From an uncultured Bacteroidales bacterium (lineage in GTDB: Bacteria > Bacteroidota > Bacteroidia > Bacteroidales > UBA932), in assembly GCA_945983015.1 (NCBI GenBank), contig CAMFSN010000035.1, forward strand, positions 1 through 13,966: a stretch of DNA of 13,966 nucleotides, written 5' to 3'. Positions 6,542 to 13,905 of this stretch are shown here, piece after piece. The position numbers and the translations under genes are program-made. The notes below the pieces were generated by a model, which saw only the letters and a list, made by a program, of their open reading frames with translations, made no database searches and was not told where the DNA came from. Position 1 is the stretch's first letter. The number at the start of each line of letters is the position of its first letter.

Positions 6542-7948
6542 TTAATATTCTGCGTTTTTAGGTGTTCTAGGGAATGGGATTACGTCGCGGATATTCTGCA
6601 TACCGGTAATAAAGAGCAGAAGTCTCTCGAAGCCAAGTCCGAAACCACTGTGAGGGCAGCTTCCAAAGCGTCTGGTATCGATGTACCATTCCAGATTCTT
6701 CCTGCTCATACCAAGTTCATCTATACGGGCCTCGAGTTTTTGCAGGCTGGCTTCTCTCTCGCTACCTCCGATAATCTCTCCTATCTTAGGGAAGAGAATG
6801 TCCATAGCGCGAACGGTCCTGCCGTCTTCGTTTTGCTTCATATAGAAGGCTTTTATATCTTTAGGGTAGTCTGTGAGGATGACCGGTTTTCCGAAATGCT
6901 CCTCCACCAGGAATCTTTCGTGCTCGCTCTGCAGGTCTGTCCCCCAATCTACCGGATACTCAAATTTGTGTCCCTTAGCGATAGCCTCTTTCAGAATCTC
7001 GATGCCTTCGCCGTAAGGCAGACGGACGAACTCTGTGCCGATGACTCCTTCGAGTCTTTCAATCAGGCTATTGTCATAGCGGTCATTCAGGAACTGAATG
7101 TCGTCTCTACAGTTATCCAAGGCATATTTAACCAAGGATTTGATAAAGTCCTCCGCCAAATCCATATTATCCTTGATGTCATAGAAGGCCATTTCAGGCT
7201 CTATCATCCAGAATTCAGCTAAGTGGCGTGGAGTATTGGAGTTTTCAGCGCGGAAGGTAGGTCCGAAGGTGTAAATCTCGCCCAAAGCCGTAGCTCCGAG
7301 TTCACCCTCGAGCTGTCCGCTCACTGTAAGGTTGGTTTGTTTCCCGAAGAAGTCCTTGCTGAAATCCACTTCACCTTTTTTGTTCTTCGGGACATTGTTC
7401 AAATCAAGGGTGGTCACCTGGAACATCTGTCCTGCACCTTCACAGTCCGAAGCGGTGATAAGTGGAGTGTTCAGATAGACAAAGCCCTTGCTATGGAAAT
7501 ACTGGTGAATGGCGAAAGCCATCTGGCTGCGAAGACGCAGTACTGCTCCAAAGGTATTAGTCCTTGGGCGCATATGAGCCACTGTTCTAAGATACTCAAA
7601 GGAAGTGTCCTTCTTCTGAAGAGGGTAGCGCATAGGGTCACACTCTCCCAGAACTTCCACTTTCTCAGCCCTGATCTCCACAGCCTGGCCTCCTCCCACA
7701 GATTCCACCAGTTCTCCGCATACGCTGATGCAGGCGCCTGTACTGATTCTGGATAGTATCTCCGTAGTGTTCTCGTCCTTATTGACAACTATCTGTATAT
7801 TCTTGATAGTGGAGCCGTCGTTGAGGGCTATGAAAGCTATTTCCTTGTTTCCTCTTTTGGTCCTGACCCAGCCTTTGGCCAGGACTTTCTGACCTGGAGT
7901 CATCTGCAACAGGTCTATTACTTTAGAACGCAGTATTTCTTTAGACAT
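6542..7948 (-). CDS. asnS: Asparagine-tRNA ligase
   Basis: A class IIb aminoacyl-tRNA synthetase of 468 aa, the usual length. It has an N-terminal OB-fold anticodon-binding domain (about 20-105, with GWVRTKRGNKEIAFI) and a class II catalytic core with motif 2 FRAENSNTPRHLAEFW at 232-247 and motif 3 GFGLGFERLLLFITG at 435-449. The C-terminus IRDVIPFPRTPKNAEY is typical of AsnRS and separates it from AspRS, which usually has an inserted domain and ends differently. It charges tRNA-Asn directly. The region upstream holds a hairpin with a U-tract whose last U is 13 bases before the ATG, so its own promoter, if any, must lie above the hairpin. udk follows after 5 bases. Confidence 0.97.
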   Translation of the reverse strand: MSKEILRSKVIDLLQMTPGQKVLAKGWVRTKRGNKEIAFIALNDGSTIKNIQIVVNKDENTTEILSRISTGACISVCGELVESVGGGQAVEIRAEKVEVLGECDPMRYPLQKKDTSFEYLRTVAHMRPRTNTFGAVLRLRSQMAFAIHQYFHSKGFVYLNTPLITASDCEGAGQMFQVTTLDLNNVPKNKKGEVDFSKDFFGKQTNLTVSGQLEGELGATALGEIYTFGPTFRAENSNTPRHLAEFWMIEPEMAFYDIKDNMDLAEDFIKSLVKYALDNCRDDIQFLNDRYDNSLIERLEGVIGTEFVRLPYGEGIEILKEAIAKGHKFEYPVDWGTDLQSEHERFLVEEHFGKPVILTDYPKDIKAFYMKQNEDGRTVRAMDILFPKIGEIIGGSEREASLQKLEARIDELGMSRKNLEWYIDTRRFGSCPHSGFGLGFERLLLFITGMQNIRDVIPFPRTPKNAEY

Positions 7949-7961
7949 TTTTCTTGATTTT

Positions 7962-7993
7962 AAAAAGCGGTCCTCCTGTTATGGGGGACCGCT
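7962..7993 (-). terminator. Hairpin plus U-tract between exbD and asnS
   Basis: On the minus strand AGCGGTCC (7993-7986) pairs with GGACCGCT (7973-7966). The stem can be extended by three pairs, one of them G-U, and has a six-base loop (7982-7977). TTTTT (7966-7962) follows. This has the form of an intrinsic terminator for the exbB-exbD operon, or of an attenuator in the asnS leader, because the tract ends only 13 bases before the asnS ATG. Confidence 0.75.
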
Positions 7994-8011
7994 CGTATAT
8001 TACGGACCTTT

Positions 8012-8482
8012 TTATTCGGCCGGTTTTCTGGTTGAATACATAATCTTGGTCGCAGAGCAGCGACGAAGCTCTTGTTTCACATCGACTACGATACCCATTC
8101 GGACATCCTGGTCAGCCCTGATGCACACTGTCATCAAAGGGCGGTCACCCTCGCTCATAGCCTCACGCTCTGAAGCCACGAAGTCGCGGATGTCATCCTT
8201 GGTTTTAAACGAGTCGTTCAGCTGGATGCGGGCATCGGTACCATATTGGGCCTGGAGAGACCTGATAGGAGTTCCGATGTTAATATAGCAAGCCAAATCC
8301 TTACGGTCGAGCTTTACAGCCTCTGAAGCCTCAGGCACTGTGACTTGAACCTTGTTCTCAGTCTCACGCATCTGAGTGGTGACCATAAAGAAGAACAAGA
8401 GCATAAAGACTATATCGGAAAGTGAACCTGAAGAAATTCCAGGAACATCCTTTTTATTGTTACTTCCTCCAAATTTAGACAT
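8012..8482 (-). CDS. exbD: ExbD-family biopolymer transport protein (second copy)
   Basis: A 156-aa protein with a short cytoplasmic start, one helix at about residues 20-40 (LSDIVFMLLFFFMVTT) and a periplasmic domain. Asp23 in the helix is at the position of the proton-carrying Asp of ExbD/TolR. The helix is followed by RETENKVQVTVPEA, typical of ExbD. In the family, ExbD dimers sit in the pore of an ExbB pentamer and couple proton flow to TonB motion. This is the last gene of the exbB cluster, 14 bases after the first exbD, and its stop is followed within 20 bases by the hairpin before asnS. The two ExbDs differ clearly in sequence and length, so they may form a heterodimer or serve separate complexes. 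Confidence 0.92.
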   Translation of the reverse strand: MSKFGGSNNKKDVPGISSGSLSDIVFMLLFFFMVTTQMRETENKVQVTVPEASEAVKLDRKDLACYINIGTPIRSLQAQYGTDARIQLNDSFKTKDDIRDFVASEREAMSEGDRPLMTVCIRADQDVRMGIVVDVKQELRRCSATKIMYSTRKPAE

Positions 8483-8496
8483 AATCTTTCCTCCTG

Positions 8497-9081
8497 TTAT
8501 CTGCTTGCTTTTACATCCATAGGCTCAGCCTCGGAGATAATCTGAGGTACAGCCTTCTTTACCCAATCCTGCTCATCTTCACTCAGACGAGCGTAGGTCT
8601 TGCCGAAATTAGCCATTGCAAATTCGTTACGCAGTTCGTTTACGGCTCTTACGAGTTCGTTCTGAACGGCTATGTAAGCCTTGTAACTCGTACCGCGGTC
8701 ATTCTGCAGGGAGATCACACCCTTAGATACCGGAACTGTCTTACCCCAGCCTTCGATGAGTTTCATCTCCTTGTCAGGCATATTAGGGTCGTCGTTAGGG
8801 TTCGCAAGGAATTCCTTGACCTTATCTTTGAGGAGGGTAATATCTATCTGTTCAGAACCGACCAGAATTCTATCTGATGAACTGATACGCACGATGATAA
8901 TGTTACGCCTGTTAATCTTCTGGTCCTCCACCTTCTCGTTAGGATTAGGCATAGGAGGAAGACGGCGTGCCAAACCTGTCTGACTTCCCATAGTAGTAGT
9001 CATAAGGAAGTAGCACAGGAGCAGGAATGCGATATCAGCAGTCGAGCTGGAATTGATAGCCGGTGTTTTCTTTTTACCCAT
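8497..9081 (-). CDS. exbD: ExbD-family biopolymer transport protein (first copy)
   Basis: A 194-aa ExbD with a short start (MGKKKTPAINSSSTADIAF) and one helix at about residues 14-33, containing the conserved Asp16. The periplasmic part is longer than in classical ExbD (about 140 aa) because of a charged insertion around residues 90-125 and a C-terminal tail after about residue 150. The start and helix closely match the ExbD that follows exbB in Bacteroidales in general. The ATG is 2 bases after the stop of the 146-aa membrane protein, so translation is probably coupled. Expected role: proton-coupled partner of ExbB energising TonB at the inner membrane. Confidence 0.92.
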   Translation of the reverse strand: MGKKKTPAINSSSTADIAFLLLCYFLMTTTMGSQTGLARRLPPMPNPNEKVEDQKINRRNIIIVRISSSDRILVGSEQIDITLLKDKVKEFLANPNDDPNMPDKEMKLIEGWGKTVPVSKGVISLQNDRGTSYKAYIAVQNELVRAVNELRNEFAMANFGKTYARLSEDEQDWVKKAVPQIISEAEPMDVKASR

Positions 9082-9083
9082 AA

Positions 9084-9524
9084 TTACTTAGCCTCTCTTT
9101 TATTTCGAATGGCGTTATAGACTTCTCCCACTACGATGGCCAGGATAGCCACAACACCTGCGACGATGGTGAGGTTGATCACTGTATCGGTGAGTTTAAG
9201 AGTGCCTGCAGATGGCTGATCGGCAATTCCGATGGCAGGAGCACCTGGCGAAAGCAGATAAACGGCTACGCATATTACTGCCACTCCACCAAGAACACAA
9301 AGCGCCTTGACGAGGAACTTCTTATCGTTCTTGATTGATATCCAACCGCCTATGAAGACGATACCGATAAGAGCTACAGCAACCATTACGTAGGCCCAAT
9401 AAAAGAGCAGATCTACTGACAGCGGGTCGAAACCCTTAGCCCAGCCGAAAATGGCTACGCCTACGCTGACCAGCAAAAGCCCGATCATTATCCACTTAAT
9501 GATTTTACTATAGTTAGATTTCAT
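9084..9524 (-). CDS. Four-helix membrane protein between exbB and exbD (unknown function)
   Basis: A 146-aa protein with four predicted membrane helices at about residues 9-27, 40-62, 70-91 and 117-139. The loop between helices 3 and 4 (about 92-112, PGAPAIGIADQPSAG) is polar and glycine/proline-rich, and the C-terminus is basic (RNKREAK). I know no named domain for it. It sits exactly between exbB (6-base gap) and exbD (2-base gap), so it is very probably made together with the motor and may assemble with or stabilise it. From memory, Bacteroidales often carry a small hypothetical membrane protein here, so it is likely a conserved part of this operon rather than a local insertion. Function is not known from sequence. 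Confidence 0.88.
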   Translation of the reverse strand: MKSNYSKIIKWIMIGLLLVSVGVAIFGWAKGFDPLSVDLLFYWAYVMVAVALIGIVFIGGWISIKNDKKFLVKALCVLGGVAVICVAVYLLSPGAPAIGIADQPSAGTLKLTDTVINLTIVAGVVAILAIVVGEVYNAIRNKREAK

Positions 9525-9530
9525 TATAAA

Positions 9531-10319
9531 TTATGCTTTGTGTGCTGTAAGAACGTCAATAAGATCTATAGAAGCTTCCTCCATATCGATAGTGATGCTG
9601 TCGATCTTAGCGAGGATGTAGTTATAGAATACCTGAAGGATCATAGCTACGATCAAACCTGCAACTGTGGTGATCAAAGCGACTTTCATACCACCGGCCA
9701 CAACGTTAGGTGAAATATCACCGGCTGCCTGGATAGCATCGAAGGCCTGGATCATACCGATAACGGTTCCAAGGAATCCCAGAGACGGAGCGATGGCGAT
9801 GAAAAGTGAAATCCAAGAAAGTCCGTTCTCGAGAAGGCTCATCTGGATGGAACCTGAAGAAACCACGTTCTTCTCAACTACGTCGATGCCCTGGTCGTAA
9901 CGGTCGAGACCGTCATAGAAAATCTTCGCTACAGGACCACGGGTGTTACGGCAAACATCCTTTGCAGCCTCGATACCACCTTCCTGAAGAGCTTTCTCCA
10001 CTTTGGCTACCAGAGCCTTAGCATTGACTTTGGAGAAAGAAAGATAAAGGATTCTCTCGATAGAAAGTGCAAGACCGATTATAAGACAGATGATGATGAG
10101 GGACATAAAGCCTGCACCACCCTCGATGAATTTGGTCTTGAGCGCCTGATGAAGAGGAACTTCACTTTTAACTTTGAATGGGTCAATTTCACCCTCATCG
10201 GCAGCTGATACCTCCTCGACTGCAGCTGGTGTAGCCTGCTCGGCTTCCTGTGCTGAAGCTGCCTTAGCGGAGAAGACCAGAATGGTCATTGCTGCCAAAA
10301 ACATTGAAATCTTTTTCAT
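9531..10319 (-). CDS. exbB: ExbB / MotA-TolQ-ExbB proton channel protein
   Basis: A 262-aa motor subunit. It starts with a signal-peptide-like segment (about residues 1-23, ending AKAASAQ), then an Ala/Glu-rich acidic stretch to about residue 45. Three core helices follow at about 70-92, 166-192 and 209-235. The family signature APSLGFLGTVIGMIQAF is at 177-193, and VAGGMKVALITTVAGL at 207-222 forms the other pore-lining helix. The N-terminal signal plus acidic segment is longer than in E. coli ExbB but common in Bacteroidota. ExbB pentamers form the proton channel with ExbD and drive TonB. It is the first gene of the exb operon, with an AT-rich leader of about 65 bases below a possible promoter at 10385-10392. 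Confidence 0.95.
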   Translation of the reverse strand: MKKISMFLAAMTILVFSAKAASAQEAEQATPAAVEEVSAADEGEIDPFKVKSEVPLHQALKTKFIEGGAGFMSLIIICLIIGLALSIERILYLSFSKVNAKALVAKVEKALQEGGIEAAKDVCRNTRGPVAKIFYDGLDRYDQGIDVVEKNVVSSGSIQMSLLENGLSWISLFIAIAPSLGFLGTVIGMIQAFDAIQAAGDISPNVVAGGMKVALITTVAGLIVAMILQVFYNYILAKIDSITIDMEEASIDLIDVLTAHKA

Positions 10320-10384
10320 AACTGTTTTTGATGTGTTTTTAATTAATGAATTTTATCTGTTTCGTATTATTTTCAAAAATCGAT

Positions 10385-10392
10385 GCAAGATA
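10385..10392 (-). promoter_or_regulatory. Possible promoter of the exb operon
   Basis: On the minus strand TATCTTGC resembles the Bacteroidota -7 box but has one T fewer than TAnnTTTG. It lies about 65 bases above the exbB ATG in the only sizeable gap (10320-10424) of the right half. The leader below it is very AT-rich with A-rich sequence before the ATG and no Shine-Dalgarno motif. No clear -33 box is seen. Confidence 0.35.
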
Positions 10393-10410
10393 ACAAAAAA
10401 AAGCGGTACT

Positions 10411-10433
10411 AAAAAATTATTCTGCTATAATAA
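10411..10433 (-). terminator. Weak AT-rich hairpin and T-run at the end of the tatD gene
   Basis: On the minus strand TTATT (10433-10429) pairs with AATAA (10421-10417) around a 7-base loop, then TTTTTT (10416-10411). The hairpin overlaps the tatD stop codon. With only five A-T pairs it is a poor terminator, and readthrough into exbB is plausible. Confidence 0.25.
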
Positions 10434-11198
10434 GGAAAAAAGTCTAAGCGCGTTTGCTGTCGTTCTTTCCGCCACTTCTTCTATGCCAATCCCTTTGATA
10501 TCAGCCACTTTCTGTGCTATAATCGGGATATTCGCGCTCTCGTTCCGCTGCCCTCTCTTTGGAGTGGGGCTGAGGTAAGGCGCGTCCGTCTCCAGGACTA
10601 TCTGAGCCAAGTCTATGTCCTCCAGTTCTTTAGCTATTCCTGCGTTCTTAAAGGTGAGCACCCCTCCTATCCCCACGCTCCATTCTCCATAGTTGCGGAG
10701 TCTGCGAAGGGTCTGCGCCGAGCCGCTGAAAGCGTGCAGGTTTCCCCTCAGTCCCAGCCCCTTGCAGGCTTCCATCGCTTTGAAAAAGTCCTCCGTGGCA
10801 TCCCTCAGGTGCACGTTTACGGGAAGATTCTTTTTCGAGGCCAATTCCAGTTGCGCCACGAAGACATCCATCTGCTCCTTCGCGAATTCTGTGCTGAAGT
10901 GATAGTCCAGGCCCACTTCCCCTATGGCCACCACTCCGCCCTCTTCGCTCAGGGAAAATACTTTGTCCAGTTCTTCCTGCCAATTCTCTTTCACCGAGCC
11001 TGGGTAGAGTCCCAGCATAGGGTATAGAACCCCCTCGTGTTTCGCGCACAGGGCCCTCATCGCATCCCTTTCGCCGGAATCCACATCTGCCATTAGCATC
11101 TTGAACACTCCCGCCTTCAAGGCTCTCTCTATCACCTCCTCCTCTTCTGAGTGGAAGGCTTCGTCACTGATATGAGTATGAGTATCTATAAAGTTCAT
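10425..11198 (-). CDS. tatD: TatD-family metal-dependent hydrolase / DNase
   Basis: A 257-aa TIM-barrel amidohydrolase of the TatD family, the normal length. All metal ligands can be placed: His7 and His9 in DTHTHI, Glu94 in GEVGLDYH, His130 in VNVHLRDA, His155 in NLHAFSGS and Asp205 in ETDAPYLSP. Members have 3'-5' exonuclease activity on DNA and some act in repair; the exact substrate cannot be read from sequence. The start MNFIDTHTHI places the first histidines at the usual distance from the N-terminus. It starts 9 bases after the dprA stop, so it probably shares that transcript, and is followed by the gap before exbB. Whether it is strict TatD or the YcfH/YjjV branch is not settled. Confidence 0.94.
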   Translation of the reverse strand: MNFIDTHTHISDEAFHSEEEEVIERALKAGVFKMLMADVDSGERDAMRALCAKHEGVLYPMLGLYPGSVKENWQEELDKVFSLSEEGGVVAIGEVGLDYHFSTEFAKEQMDVFVAQLELASKKNLPVNVHLRDATEDFFKAMEACKGLGLRGNLHAFSGSAQTLRRLRNYGEWSVGIGGVLTFKNAGIAKELEDIDLAQIVLETDAPYLSPTPKRGQRNESANIPIIAQKVADIKGIGIEEVAERTTANALRLFSLL

Positions 11199-11207
11199 TC
11201 TACAATT

Positions 11208-12374
11208 TTAAGCATTTTTTGCGAGAATAGTGCAGTTCTGCATCAAGTCTATCTGGATAAAAGAGTCTTTTTGCAGCATAGTGCACAGGCTAAGGGTTCT
11301 GGGATAAGTCAAGTCACAGTCAAAGGCCAGGTCTTCCAGGTTGATTCCCTTCCTTTTCTCTATGCTTCGAGCCAGTGAGAGAAGGTCCTCCAACATCTCC
11401 ACAGGCAGCCTCTGGTAGTATCTTTCTACCCCTTCGGCAAAACTTCCCTGAGGACTGTAGATTCTTCTTCCTAGTCCAAGTCTGGCTCCAAGGCTCTGAA
11501 TATTCGAGATGGGCTCGGCTATTTTCTCCTCCAGCAGATTGTTACAGCCCTGGGACCGCAGGTCGTCGATCCTTCCCTGAAGTGCATATACATCCCTTCC
11601 ATAGGAAAAGGCGGTACGAGCGGTAATCAGCCCGCCTCCGTGCTTGCGCGATTCTATGAGTATGGTCGAGGAGGAGAGTCCGGCTATTATCCGGTTTCTT
11701 CTTAAGAAGTTCCCCTTTGTCACCGGATATCCAGGAGGAAAATCACTTAACAGGGCGCAGTTCGGGCTATTCCTTATCTTTTCGGCCAATTCCCAATGCC
11801 CCGCAGGGGCCACTTCATTTATCCCGCAAGGCAGCACCGCCAGGGTGGGAATACCGAAACTTAAGGCCGCCTTGTGGGCTAGCGAGTCCACTCCCAGGGC
11901 AAGCCCGCTCACTATGCTGGCCCTATTGGGGCAGTCTGCTATGGCCTGGATGATTTTCGGACACCATTCTCTGCCATAAGTGGAAATGTCCCTGGTGCCC
12001 ACAACTGAAATCATAGGAAAGGCAAAGAAGTCTGAGGGTTTCGAACAGCTTTTGTAATATAGTCCCAAAGGGGCATCCTCACACTCTTTGAGAGATAGGG
12101 GATAATCCTCGTCCTCTATGCAGAGGAAGTCTGCTCCATTAGCCCTCAGCCAATCATATTCTCTAAGACTATTCTCAAACTCCTCATTACTGAGTTTTCC
12201 CAGATAGTCGGGATGTTTGTAAAGCAGGGCATTTCTCTCATCTTCGGACAAGGCGAAAAGGGCTCCGATGGAGCCCGTTTTCTCTAAGAGTTCATAAGCA
12301 ATTCTCGGATTGAATCCGAAAGCCCGGTTGAGCGTAATCGCCCCAGCCGTGACCGGAAGATTTGAAGCATTCAT
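11208..12374 (-). CDS. dprA: DNA-processing protein DprA
   Basis: A 388-aa DprA/Smf protein. It has an N-terminal helical part (about 1-85), then the Rossmann-like DprA core with VVGTRDISTYG (124-134), SGLALGVDSLAHKAAL (156-171), GNFLRRNRIIAGLS (221-234) and GGGLITA (246-252), and a C-terminal winged-helix-like domain (about 320-388). DprA binds incoming single-stranded DNA and loads RecA during natural transformation; most bacteria carry it even without known competence. The core motifs are intact, so it should be active. The usual ESGSLITA motif reads ESRKHGGGLITA here, a small insertion seen in some family members. The start has two overlapping ATGs in different frames; 12374 gives the DprA frame. 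It lies 21 bases after the 151-aa gene and 9 bases before tatD. Confidence 0.95.
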   Translation of the reverse strand: MNASNLPVTAGAITLNRAFGFNPRIAYELLEKTGSIGALFALSEDERNALLYKHPDYLGKLSNEEFENSLREYDWLRANGADFLCIEDEDYPLSLKECEDAPLGLYYKSCSKPSDFFAFPMISVVGTRDISTYGREWCPKIIQAIADCPNRASIVSGLALGVDSLAHKAALSFGIPTLAVLPCGINEVAPAGHWELAEKIRNSPNCALLSDFPPGYPVTKGNFLRRNRIIAGLSSSTILIESRKHGGGLITARTAFSYGRDVYALQGRIDDLRSQGCNNLLEEKIAEPISNIQSLGARLGLGRRIYSPQGSFAEGVERYYQRLPVEMLEDLLSLARSIEKRKGINLEDLAFDCDLTYPRTLSLCTMLQKDSFIQIDLMQNCTILAKNA

Positions 12375-12395
12375 AGTTCATTGTGATTAAAAAGT

Positions 12396-12851
12396 TTAGT
12401 TATCTGATCTGTATCTGAGTTTTCGCTCTACAAGTTCTATTATTTCTGTCAGTTTCTCATCACTCTGAGCGCAGATGTTAAGAATACAGAGAATTCCGCT
12501 CTTTATCTCTATGCACATCAGCCTCATAGGGGAGTCGTCCTCGCAGAGGGCCTCAAAGCCATAGGCTTTCTTTCCGGCAAAAGGCCACTCTGTAATAGGG
12601 TCGAAGTCCTCCGGATCCGTCTCGTCAAAGCCTACGGTATCTACGTAATTGGCCAGAGCTTCGTCTGCGGCGGTGGTGTCCGAAGGCATAGCTCCGGAAT
12701 AGAGATCCACTATGGCTATGTCTTTTTGAGCCTTGTCGTCCGGCAGGTGACATTCGATGTGAGTCACCTCAGTTCCGTCCACTTCGATATAAGTGCTTTC
12801 CTCTTTTTCCCAGGCTCCCGGGAGGTCAAGGGATATCTTGTATTTTGACAT
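12396..12851 (-). CDS. Acidic cytoplasmic protein of unknown function
   Basis: A 151-aa protein without signal peptide or membrane helix and with many Asp and Glu residues, above all at about 57-90 (PSDTTAADEALANYV, then a DETDPEDFDP stretch). It alternates likely beta-strands (MSKYKISLDLPGAW, THIECHLP, KDIAIVDLYSGAM, LMCIEIKSGILCILNICA) with a C-terminal helix (about 131-146). That order loosely recalls the Mog1/PsbP/DcrB-type fold, but I cannot support a family call. It has four cysteines (35, 103, 113, 122 and 127 counting all five) with no metal-binding spacing. It lies between queA (4-base gap) and dprA (21-base gap) and is very likely cotranscribed with them, though no functional link is visible. 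Confidence 0.82.
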   Translation of the reverse strand: MSKYKISLDLPGAWEKEESTYIEVDGTEVTHIECHLPDDKAQKDIAIVDLYSGAMPSDTTAADEALANYVDTVGFDETDPEDFDPITEWPFAGKKAYGFEALCEDDSPMRLMCIEIKSGILCILNICAQSDEKLTEIIELVERKLRYRSDN

Positions 12852-12855
12852 AAGT

Positions 12856-13905
12856 CTAAAGTATCAGCATGGCATCCCCGTAAGGGCCGAATTTGTAATC
12901 CCCTTCCAAAGCCAGTTTGTAGGCCTTCATCACCTTGTCGAAACCTCCAAAGGCAGCCACAGACATCAGCATAGTGGATTCTGGGAGGTGAAAGTTAGAG
13001 ATGTAGGCGTCCGGAATGGAGAACTCGTATGGAGGGAAGATGAATTTGTTAGTCCAGGTGTCCGTAGGTCTAACCTCGTGTTCTGTAGTTACATAGGTCT
13101 CCAGAGCCCTGGCCACCGTAACGCCTACGGCTACCACCTTGTGATGGGCCCGCTTAGCCTTGTTGATGGTCTCGGCGGCTTCTTCAGAGATAATCATTCT
13201 CTCACAATCCATCTTATGCTTCGAGAGATCTTCTACGTCCACTTCACGGAAATGTCCTATGCCCATATGGACTGTTATGAAGGTCTTGTCTATGTCTTTG
13301 AGAATCATTCTGTTGAACAACTCCCTGGAGAAATGAAGTCCGGCTGCAGGAGCGCTGACCGCTCCTTCGTGTTTGGCAAAGATGGTCTGGTAGTTGGTAA
13401 CGTCGCTCTCGTCTGGATGCTCCTTTACCCATTCCGGAACAGGCGTTTCTCCCAGGGCGAAGAGGTCTTTTTTGAATTCTTCGTAAGGACCGTCATAGAG
13501 GAAACGCAGGGTTCTGCCCCTGGAGGTGGTGTTGTCTATGACTTCAGCCACCATAGAGTCGTCGTCTCCGAAATACAGTTTGTTTCCTATCCTTATCTTT
13601 CTGGCAGGCTCTACGATTACGTCCCAGAGTTTCTGCTCAGGGTTAAGTTCCCTTAGCAGGAAGACCATTATGTCGGCTTCTGTTTTCTCTTTCTTTCCGA
13701 AAAGTCTGGCAGGAAAGACCTTGGTGTCATTCAGCACGAAGAGGTCTCCTTTGCCGAAATAATCGATTACGTCTTTGAAGAGTCTGTGTTCAATCTCCCC
13801 AGTGTCCTTATGCAGGACCATCAGTTTGCACTCGTCTCTCCAATAGCTGGGTTCTTTCGCGATTTTCTCTTTTGGAAGTTCAAAATTAAATTGAGAAAGT
13901 TTCAT
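12856..13905 (-). CDS. queA: S-adenosylmethionine:tRNA ribosyltransferase-isomerase
   Basis: A 349-aa QueA of normal length. It transfers and isomerises the ribosyl part of S-adenosylmethionine onto preQ1 at tRNA position 34, giving epoxyqueuosine. Family signatures are present: VLNDTKVFPARL (57-68), YQTIFAKHEGAVSAPAAGLHF region (172-192), TVHMGIGHFREV (211-222), AVGVTVARALET (259-270) and NFHLPESTMLMSVAAFGG (304-321). The motif usually written HxGxGTF reads HMGIGHF here, which I believe is common in Bacteroidota. The start ATG 13905 gives the standard MKLSQFNFELP opening. It is the first complete gene of the leftward series; its own promoter or an upstream partner would be at or beyond the right edge. 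Confidence 0.96.
   Translation of the reverse strand: MKLSQFNFELPKEKIAKEPSYWRDECKLMVLHKDTGEIEHRLFKDVIDYFGKGDLFVLNDTKVFPARLFGKKEKTEADIMVFLLRELNPEQKLWDVIVEPARKIRIGNKLYFGDDDSMVAEVIDNTTSRGRTLRFLYDGPYEEFKKDLFALGETPVPEWVKEHPDESDVTNYQTIFAKHEGAVSAPAAGLHFSRELFNRMILKDIDKTFITVHMGIGHFREVDVEDLSKHKMDCERMIISEEAAETINKAKRAHHKVVAVGVTVARALETYVTTEHEVRPTDTWTNKFIFPPYEFSIPDAYISNFHLPESTMLMSVAAFGGFDKVMKAYKLALEGDYKFGPYGDAMLIL

Noticed and set aside
6901..6910. Ten bases CTCCACCAGG identical to the first ten bases of the window
   Set aside because: The match does not extend and both copies are inside coding sequence; it is expected by chance.
6650..7756. Two long abutting plus-strand frames (190 and 177 aa) antisense to asnS
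   Set aside because: They mirror a complete AsnRS with all motifs, lie in one frame with a stop between them, and their translations show no domain or plausible start context. They are codon-usage shadows.
7949..8011. T-box riboswitch controlling asnS
   Set aside because: The leader is only about 60 bases and has no T-box sequence or specifier stem; T-boxes are a Gram-positive feature as far as I know.
10174..10578. 134-aa plus-strand frame across the exbB start and the tatD end
   Set aside because: It is antisense to two firm genes and crosses the AT-rich gap with low-complexity, Ser/Phe-rich translation.
12793..13656. 287-aa plus-strand frame antisense to queA
   Set aside because: Length is notable, but it lies wholly opposite an intact QueA and has no domain-like pattern or start signal.
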